Assembly: GCA_004352715.1 (NCBI GenBank)
Contig: SCFE01000034.1
Span: forward strand, 1,316,206 to 1,380,205
Origin: Hofstenia miamia
Lineage: Eukaryota; Xenacoelomorpha; Acoela
DNA: 64,000 bases
Direction: 5' to 3'
Position numbers and translations under genes: made by a program. Of the stretch, positions 37,301-47,400 are shown piece after piece. Below the pieces are notes generated by a model. The model saw only the letters and a program-made list of their open reading frames with translations, was not told where the DNA came from and ran no database searches. Every line of letters starts with the position of its first letter. The stretch's first letter is position 1.

Positions 37301-40300
37301 CTTGAGCTAATGTTTAGTTGACATGGCATCGTATCGCGAAATTTGTAACGCATTTGGAATCGGAATGTCCTCTTTATCCCGAATCATTTGCAAAGTAACC
37401 AGTTGTATTCACAAGTGTCTAAAAAGTAAATGTATAACAAATGAGAAAGAGCTCTAATCTGTGATGAACGAATTTCGAAGAGTCAGAAGTTTTCATTTTG
37501 CATTTTTAGCTCTTGATGGTACTCATATTCAAATTAAAAAACCACGCAGACATTCAATAGACTATTTAAATCGCAAGCAACAGTACTCTATTAATGCAAT
37601 GGCCGCAGTTAATGCAAAGGGAATTTTTAAATTTGTGGACATTCGTTATCCTGGATCTCTGTTTCACTTGTAGTGATTGCGTTGGGAATTTCACAACAAC
37701 TCGAGTTGAACCCCAAAGAGCATAATAATATTTCGAAATCACCCTACCAGCCCCACTGCGATTGCTGCTGTCTCGAGCAGCTTTAAAATCTTTTTTAAAT
37801 TTTATTGACTAATCTACTACTCAATTTAAATTCCAAGCCAAATGATTCCACCATTTTTTCTTGAACGTATGAGTATAATTTATGGGGATTCGCAGTCCAA
37901 TCCAAATTATTAGTTGACTCGAGAGTTTTTAATTCCTCTAGTAAGTATATTATATTTTCAATATAGTCTTCATTCCAAAAGAACCTCTTAGATGTAGCTG
38001 GAGAACCGTCATCCATTGTAACGCAAATGCAGTCTTACTATGAAAGCGCGCGCAATTGTAATCCAATTAAATTCAAGTGCTATTTAAAACCTTTCCGCAA
38101 GCGAGATCAATTAATAATCTCTATAAATTAATCTCATCATCCTCTTTGTGACAAGCGCGCAAACTTACTTGTTTGGATTTACCTATTATTTTGATTGCTC
38201 AAACATTTGTTAAATATTCATAATCATTTCCTATGAATATAATAATCATCTGCATTAATATAAAGAACTGTAATTTTTAAGGCAGTTCATAAAATATTGA
38301 AAAGTATTTCACCCCGCTTTTAAAAATCAAATGGGAATACGTTCGCCCCGCTATAACTCAACTCGGTTGTGTGTTCCGATTTAAATTTTCGCAGCGGTAT
38401 AACTTTCGCCCCACTTGAAAGAACAGAGTTGATTGGCAGCGGGGCGAACGTGTTCCCATTAGAGTTGAGAAATTAAATGGGAACACAGCCTTAGATTGTG
38501 TGCAACAATAAAAATAAATTCATTCCCAAATAATACATGTGAATCTTCCGAAATTTTTTTTACCTCGGACAATTCTTTAAAACTAGAAGCGCCAAGCAGT
38601 CAATTTGACTTGATTGGTGTCTACTAAGGTGTTTAACCGTATATGTTAATTACTAGCAATAACAAGTGTTTGGTATTAATAAACAATACAAAAGTACATG
38701 TATGCGATCATGCAGATAGTGACTTTTCTCCCGTATGCACTTTCCACATGTAACCTTCGTGCACTCCTCGCAAATCTCCGCAGATTTGTTGTTGTGGTCG
38801 GTAATTTGACATTGGCGACGCTTCCTTTGGCTCGTTGTCGGGGGTGGTTTGCAATGTGAGTTAACTCTCGAGCTTTGGTGCGTTAATTTTCCACAGCTGT
38901 TCTCCAAGAAATAATATATATTTTAGTCTCGAAAGTATTGCATGGTTGCACTTCTTTTCATACAGAATATAGCTGTTGTGTAGCGTTATGTCAAGCATAT
39001 TGTAGAATACATGACTATGCAAATGTCTTGAGCCCGCTTTTATAGTGTATTTCCTAACCATGCTGTCAAACATATCGACAACGCACTTTGTATTGCTGTA
39101 AAAATCAATCGTTTCTGGTAATTGTTTTGGTGGTGGTTGAAATTTGCAGACCTCGGCAATGTATTCAATAAGCAGACTGATTTACTTGGTTTTGATTTAT
39201 AAATTGTTAGCGATATGCGTTCATTATCGTCCAACAAAAATATGCATTGAAATCGTGACATTCCGCTACCATCAGTGGAAGCTCTAAACGATTTAATTGA
39301 ACTGTACTCATGATAGACGTATTATTGTTTTGAAGGTATTTAGCGAGATCGGGGGACGTGAAAATGTTGTCGCAGGTCACTTTGTATGAAAAGTTTAAAT
39401 GTTCATCAAATCATAAATTTTCAAAGGTAGCCATTTATATTTTAATGTAGATGAATACATAATGCAGAAGTGATGTGTTTGTTGAACATTTGCGCTTTCA
39501 TATATTGATGGTCGCGGGAGAAAACATCAATGCCACATGTCAAGATTTTCTGCAGTAACATTGTCGTCAAAAAATAATCCATGTATTCTTTGACTTGAGA
39601 TCCACTTCCAGTTATTGACTTTTAGTCTTGAACAAGAAAACCAGAAACGTAAGAGTCTATATTTTTTTTCAGCAAAGTTTACGGAAGTCTTCTTCTTGCA
39701 GTTTTGTGTGCTTGAACCTTGTTTGGAAATAATTGAATATCATGTTTAAATACTTTGTGGAAAAAGCCATAACAATAGCTGTTGTTCGAAGTCTTATTGA
39801 TTTTGAGGGCTTATTACCGAAGATTTTTCAACTTTTTTGGTTTCATGCCTAGGCGAATAAAGGACAACCACTCGAATTATATAGTATTTTTTTAAAATAA
39901 ATTTAGTAGTTTCCATGATCTTTTTCTTTTAATGTTTCAATCTTTCTCGTAATAAATCAATTCTTTTCTAAGTGATTTAAGTTTTGGAAGTAATTTTGTA
40001 GAAACTTTTATTTTAAACTTGGAAAATGTCTTCATCTCAACATTCACATTGTTATAAAACGAAGTTTAATTTTTGATAGATTATGCACGAAGTTTGCGAA
40101 CTTGAAACAGTCATCAGTAACTCACAAAAAACTTCAAATCAGATATTGATAACATTCACAAATTGAGCAAATTCTTTTTTGTGTAAGGGGAAATTGATCC
40201 AGCTTTTGCGTTGCATTGTCAAAGGTCCATTTACTTAGTACATATTTTTATGGGTAAGAATTCTCACCCAAATTCACCCAAATATATCAATGCATTTTTA

Positions 40301-41357
40301 TTTAGTAGCTGTTCTTATACTTGTGCATAGTGAACAGTCCAGCCAAGCTTTAAAAGACAAGTTTATGCCATATTTGGAATCAGCTTTGATATCTGCGGCC
40401 AACAAATCTCGGGAAAATATTTGTTTCTCTTATGACGAAGATGCTGCACTTCTATTTCCCATTAATATTCTCTGGGTTAAAAGTGTTGTATTCCTTTCAC
40501 AGCTCTACAACCTAAAGCCCACCCATATTGTTATCTATCACCCACATGTTAGGTAATCATTGAGATTTTTTCTTATGTTAATGAACGATTGTCGTTTTTT
40601 AGTATTATGCCTTTCTAAATTGGATTTACAGTAAAAATAAATAATCAGATTGCTCAATTATTTTTATTGTCCATGTAAGTGCTGTAAATTAAATAAAATT
40701 TAAACCGGGGGAGCACTGATCGGCAATCATAATAAAGACTGTGCATCACAAACAATTCTAAGGCTGCATTTGAGAAAAATACTGCTCTACTTTTATTGAC
40801 AAATTATGTTCTTACACACAATATACCATAATTATCATCAAAAAGAACAAATGATTGCGTAAATATTTGATTAATTGTTGTACCTTTTTGGAAAGTAGTT
40901 AGGAATTTGACCATTTCTAATATTTGAAGGCATACCCTTTTCATTGGCGCTACTGTCAATTCGGCCCCCACTCACACCCCTCCCCCTATTTTATGTATTA
41001 AATTTTCTCAAATTCCAAGCTTGGGGCTCCAAATTAGTTCAAAACTGCATATAAAAAGCTTTATTTGTATTTTTGAAGAATAAAAATATCTATTTCATTT
41101 TGGGCCCTAATGCGGCTGCAACACCTCAGTGATGCCACTGGATACTCTTTGTAAATTTTTTGATGAATATGATTTTTACAGCTACCATCTGGTGCCACAA
41201 GCATATGTATAAATTAAAATGTATTTAGAGCATTCTTTTTATTAAATGCAATGTTATTTAGTAATAATCTGTAGATTTATATAAAAAATTTCGTTATTTC
41301 AGAAATTATTTATGCTTGTTGCTAAAAAACGAAGATGTTCATTTTCTATGCTCGCAC

Positions 41358-41412
<55 letters not shown>

Positions 41413-44400
41413 AGATTTATTTATTTGGTGTGAGCATATGAAAAATGAACATTTTCGTTTCTTAAGAGCACATTCTTTTTTACAAATAGTTTATTACTAT
41501 CAGTATTTAGTAAGACAACAGATAGTGCATATCAGAGATGTAAGCGAGTTACAAATTGTGACCCAGTGACTCGATTAGAAAAGTAACGCGGTTGTGCGTT
41601 AATAATTCATCTGTATGTCTTGTAAGCGTACTCAATGAACAAACAATTTGGGGCAAATAACACATCTGAATTGCTTTTTAACATAGTACATGCGAAAACA
41701 GCAGAGAATCAGAGATTTATGAGGGGAAGCACTCTCAATTTTGTATGAACTATATTTGACAGTCGAATATGTGGCAGTGTATCAACTAGAGATGGAATAA
41801 GCTTACTTAGCATTGGTTTGTTGGTTTTCGTTTTTGCGGATTTTTTAGGTCAATAGCTTTCATTATTCTTTGATGCTAAGATGGGTTTGAAATTAATCTT
41901 AAACAGCCCAGCGTCGGTTTTAAAGGACAAACCGTTTTTCCACCTTTACAAAGAATTTTCTCCAATCCTATTTCCAAATTTGAAAGTCTTGGTACATGGG
42001 TAGGTCTATTGGAAAACATACATTAATGTACGGTTGAATCTTTCTATGAACGCTTATTGCTGTGGGACAAGCCAGCGCACAGATTTAGTGCAAAAAGAGG
42101 AGANCTGAAACTTTCAGAATCATTAGTAACGAAAAGGAAATTGTAAAATAAAAGCTAAATTCATGCAAAATCACAAATTTATTGATTGTGGTGTTGAAAA
42201 AAGCAGAAAATGCGTTGAAAATAACGTTTCATAACTATAAAACCAGCAATTATATCATCAATAAGTGTTCCACAATTAATAAAACCAGCAATTATATCAA
42301 CAACAAGACAAAGTTTAGTAATGTGTGACACCTCCTTTGCGTGAAATAAGTTCGAAAATGCGATTTGGCATTGATTCCACCAATTTTTCTCGCGTTCCTC
42401 CAGCGACATGATTCCAAGCTTCCTGTACTGCAACTCGCAAGTCCTGAACGGNCCCCACTATCATGTGGTACTTTCCGATTGAGCACACCCTTAATAGTTT
42501 TTGAGCTCTAAGCATTTAAAAATCTTTTATAGGATCATGAAAATTTTTTAAAAATCTCCAGACTGTTTAAGGTTAATGCGAAATATCTTAGACCCAAGTT
42601 CAAACTTTCTTAAATATAGAACGAAATCTAAATTCCGATAACCCTTTCTGTTGCCCTTGATAAAATAGTACTTTAGTCGAAAATCAATATCAATTATTCA
42701 TGATTTGATTTAAGCGTAATTTCCAAAATAATGGCAATCCAGTGCACAAAATTTTCTTTCTTGTTACAATATGTCCACAAAATAATTTTGTTTTTATTTA
42801 CCAATAATATACAATAAGTTGAATATTACAATTCATTTATGCTAAACCTTGTTATATACACTGCGTGTCATAACTATAAAACCACGCGAAATATTATTGA
42901 AAAATAATTCTAAAAATAATTTTCTTTTTAGTTTGCTATCTGAAACTTTCAGAATCATTAGTAACGAAAAGGAAATTGTAAAATAAAAGCTAAATTCATG
43001 CAAAATCACAAATTTATTGATTATGGTGTTGAAAAAAGCAGAAAATGCGTTGAAAATAACGTTTCATAACTATAAAACCAGCAATTATATCATCAATAAG
43101 TGTTCCACAATTAATAAAACCAGCAATTATATCAACAACAAGACAAAGTTTAGTAATGTGTGACACCTCCTTTGCGTGAAATAAGTTCGAAAATGCGATT
43201 TGGCATTGATTCCACCAATTTTTCTCGCGTTCCTCCAGCGACATGATTCCAAGCTTCCTGTACTGCAACTCGCAAGTCCTGAACGGTTTCGAATTGTCTA
43301 TTTTCTGCATACAAACGTCTCACCAGAATGCCCCACACGTTTTCCATTGGATTTAGATCAGGGGAGCAAGAGGGCCAGCTCATGACAGCGATTCCGTGTT
43401 GCTGTAGCCACGTTTTCGTGAACCGACTGGTATGTACAGCCGCATTATCTTGCTGAAAAGTCCACTCAGAGACATCTTTATCTTCTAAAAATGGCACTAA
43501 GCCGCTCTGCAGCACACCGGTGGATTCCGTACTGGTCATTCTACACGAAGTGAATTGTATGGGAAACATCAGTTCGGAACAAAAGGCTCTCCAGACCGTC
43601 AGAATGCCTCCTCCCCCAAAGTTTCTTCTCGAAAATACCATTGGCTCCTTTCGAAGATCTCTCCAGAAACCATTGAAACCGTCAGGTCCATCAAGGTTGA
43701 ACTTCTCGTCTGAAAATATCACCTGAAAATGAAATTTAACACTTATTAATGCGTTATAATTTAAACATAGGAAAATAAAAATGATTATTCACAATGCCTC
43801 TTACCTTAGACCAATTTTGACTCATGTGGGCGTGGGCGAAATCGAGTCTGGCGACTTTCTCTCGGTCCCAAAGTCTTGGGGTCGGCGCAAGTTTCTGTCG
43901 TACGACATTCGGGTCGCTCTTGAGAACACGATGCACAGTTGCTGTTGAAACAGTCAAATTTAGGTCCGTCTGAATTTGCTTCAGAGACTTCATGGAATTG
44001 CTAGCCACGCGAATAATTCTGCGTTCAGGTCTCCTGGACTGTTTTTTCTTCGGCAGTCCTGTTCTTTTAGTCCCGTAAGTTGAAGGATTAGCCAAAAATT
44101 TTCTTACAACGATGTGGGAACGGTTAATTCTTCTTCCAATTTCACGTAAACTGACATTTTCACGTTTGTAAGCAAGAATTTGTCCTTTTTCCAGTTCGGT
44201 AAGCAAACGATTCCGAGGCATCGTTTCGAAAACGGTTAAAATTGAATTTGAAATGAAAACAAATAAGTTTTAAAAGTATTGGTTAGCTAAAACACGAAAC
44301 ATAGAGTATATTTATGCGCTGGTTTTATAGTTATGAAACGTTAATTTCAACACATTTTTTGCTTTTTTCAACACCATAATCAATAAATTTTTGATTTTGC

Positions 44401-47400
44401 ATGAATTTAGCTTTTATTTTACAATTTCCTTTTCGTTACTAATGATTCTGAAAGTTTCAGGTAGCAAACTAAAAAGAAAATTATTTTTAGAATTATTTTT
44501 CAATAATATTTCGCGTGGTTTTATAGTTATGACACGCAGTGTAGTAGTAGACGTTCATTAAGTTGACTTTTAAGGCAAAACAATAAAATATATTTTAATC
44601 AAGAAAGCCGCCCGCGAAGTTGCACTTCCGGCCGGCCGATATAAAAACCGCCCGGCAGCCACTTCCAATTCTGCTACTGATACACCAATGGCTGAACAAT
44701 TTTTCTTTGAGCTACTCAACTAAAATATTGTTGTTTGCTTTCCCACAATGTCCAATTGAATAAAAAGTTTTATGCGACCTTTGAGTTGTGCATTTTGATT
44801 CTATGAATGATAATGTAATACTGCGAAACAATAAACATTAATTGCTTGGTCGACGGTTTCATAATAGTTTCTTAATAGGTTTTTGTTTTATAGGTTGACC
44901 CATTTTTGAACCGTTTAGAAAATTAACTCGGCGAAAAACGCTAAGCCGGTGACCTCGTGACCCATGACCCATTTGACCCGCGACACGTGATTCAGTTACA
45001 TCTCTGGTGTATATGCATTCTCTGTTCTAAATGATATTATTTATTTCACGTGCGACTGATAGAGAGTGATGTTTCTTTTTTATCTAAGTGGAGGTTGTTT
45101 TACATAATATACAAGATATTTCATATTCAGCACTAATTTGTTCAAAAGGCTTGTGAATGTAAAACGATGTATCGCAACAACATATCAACATAAATGTTTT
45201 CGCTGAAATCTTTAATAGTTTCTTTTAGTTGTTTTTCACCAATTTTTAATTACATTTTTGTCTAATTATAAAAAACTAGTTATTTTCTGTTATTGTGTAA
45301 TCAGTGTTGGAACATTTCCGCTCGTTATACCGTGCGTGTCATACCGTGCCGTGCCCGTTCCGTGCTCATGCCCACATTAAAATACTTATCAAATCATATA
45401 TATATTTGTTATTTTGATATTTTAAATCTATTAATTTGCATATTAAAACCATCGAAAGTTTTGTTTCTTGAACAGTTTGTTAAACTTTTGAAAATATTTG
45501 CCGCCAAAATCATTTCATTCTTAGAGGTTTAATCAAAAATGCCTTTTAGATTTAACGAAAAAGTTTATAGATTTTCGTGTCATGCCGAGCTCGTGATTGA
45601 ACATTTTTTTAAATTTCGTTTGTGCGTATTCATGTCGAAAAATCAATGCACCGTTCCAACACTGTTTGTAATCGCTTGATAACTGCAAATCTTTGTACCT
45701 TTTGTGAGTTTTCGCCCAAAATATTTTTATTTTTAATGTTGTTATTTTTAGCATCGTAAGAAGTTTAGAAGTTTATCAAGCTTATGCCGATGTTTCCTTG
45801 ACAGTTTATTTCCTAATGTATGATCTTTCCATTGAAGAAAGTAGATATTTATCCATAATCAACAAAGAAAAGGAGGCTTTCGATAAGCTTATCAACATCA
45901 AATCACAATTTGTTATTACAAAGGATGCTCTTGGTATGCTTCGATACTTCAGTTACATTTCATAAAGTAATTGATGAAATTTTCCATTTTTATTGTTGAT
46001 TAGCCTTCTCTGAATCAAAGTTGGAGGTTAGGCTGATTTTTGCAGTTATTCTGACCCCATCATGCCCACAGACTTTGAACACAAACTAAACAATATATAC
46101 GAGCAAAAACGAGCCTATATGTATTTCATAGCAATATTACTCCGAGTTAATGGCTTTTAAATTTCTAAATTTACCATATTTTGACATATTTCAATATTAT
46201 GCTACAGTAGTGGCTGAATTAATTAATGGAATATTTGTTAAAATTAGCGAAATGACAATAATAGACAAGTTTCAAGTTCAACAAGCTTTATCTAGGCACG
46301 TAGACAGGGAGTGCTGATGTTGTCCATATTGTTTAACACGCCAAAAATGTCACGAAACACTTCAATTAAAATCATTCCCGCCATTACACAGTACAGTGAT
46401 GTTATTTGTTTTTAGACTGTGGTGGACAAGAGACATGGACGTGACACCACGCAAGAGAACGCGAATTATTACTCTGTATACTGAAGCTGGATTTAAGCAG
46501 AAACGTATTTCGCAGGAAACAGGGGTTAGTCAGGAGCCATATCCAAGATTATCAAGCGTCATCGGATATTTGGAGGAGTCGATACTAGTCGAAAGGGCAA
46601 TTGCAGGAGGAAGCGAATCACAACCCCCAGAGACGATGCTTTCATTTTGAGATCAAGCAAAAAAGACCCCTGCAAGACATCGGATGAGCTGGAATGTGAA
46701 CTGCAACAAGCTGGAGTTAAAATTGCTGACAGAACTGTGCGGACTCGCCTTTTGCGGTCGATCGTCATGCATGTAGACCTCAAAAGAAGCAACTTTTGAA
46801 AAAAACATGAAGATGAAACGCTTGCAGTCGGCAAAGGACAACAGATCAATGGGTGTCGCTTATTGGAAGAAGGTTAAAAAATATTCAAATACACCTGGCA
46901 ATGAAATATAATTGATATTTAGGTGATGGCGACAGACGAGAGTACCTTCTTTGTGCAGGGACGGAAGAGTCGCTATGTAAGACGGACACCCGGCGACCCC
47001 TTCGCAGTGAACACATCCAACAAGCTGTCAAACATCCTTACATGTTCTGGACGTTTATGAGCCATCAGAGACCTGGCAGGATATATCCTGTGGCAGGAAT
47101 GATGAATTTAGAACAATACTGCCATGTGCTGGAAAAAGGGCCAAGCCTCAGTATAATGAGTGGTTTCCCGCTCTTAATGGAACATATTAACACCACCTGG
47201 CTCCCTGTCATAATTCCAAGAAGTCGCTCGCAAAGCTAAGAGAGCTGAATATTCCTGTCCTCCCATGCCCAGGCAACAGTCCTGATGTCAGCCCAATTGA
47301 GAATTTGTTCTCAATTGTGAAGCAAGAGTTTTAAAAAACGTGACTGCACCACCAAAAATGAGTTGATTTCTGCAGTAATCGACATCTGGTTTCGAGCTGA

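Larger units (their letters stand above)
36207..38490. mobile_element. PIF/Harbinger DNA transposon
   Basis: Termini read inward AGCCCTGTTCCCATT and GGCTGTGTTCCCATT, flanked on both sides by TTA (36204-36206 and 38491-38493), the 3 bp target duplication of this superfamily. Subterminal blocks with GCGGGGCG and TCTAATGGGAACACGTTCGC occur at both ends. It carries the two genes typical of Harbinger: a transposase on the plus strand and a Myb/SANT-like protein on the minus strand. About 2.3 kb, in ERCC4 intron 6. Confidence 0.85.
41533..45006. mobile_element. hAT-type element with nested Tc3-like transposon
   Basis: Termini read inward CAGAGATGTAA at both ends, with similar sequence continuing for about 45 bp (GTTAC...GTGACCC / ATCACGTG...GGGTCA). 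Flanks are GTGCATAT (41525-41532) and GTGTATAT (45007-45014), an 8 bp target duplication with one change. The interior outside the nested transposon shows no hAT transposase, so this was probably non-autonomous or is decayed. A GC-rich patch with a CCGGCCGGCC motif lies at about 44610-44660. Located in ERCC4 intron 7. Confidence 0.7.

Noticed and set aside
38090-38170. Possible tRNA or other small RNA gene, here and elsewhere
   Set aside because: I looked for A-box and B-box pairs and cloverleaf stems across the window and found none that held together.
42179-42515. Short minus-strand frames that look like a second transposase
   Set aside because: They lie in the N-flanked 347 bp duplicate of the Tc3-type element, an assembly artefact.
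46559-46849. Minus-strand frames opposite the intron 8 transposon
   Set aside because: Antisense shadows of the Tc1-family transposase pseudogene.
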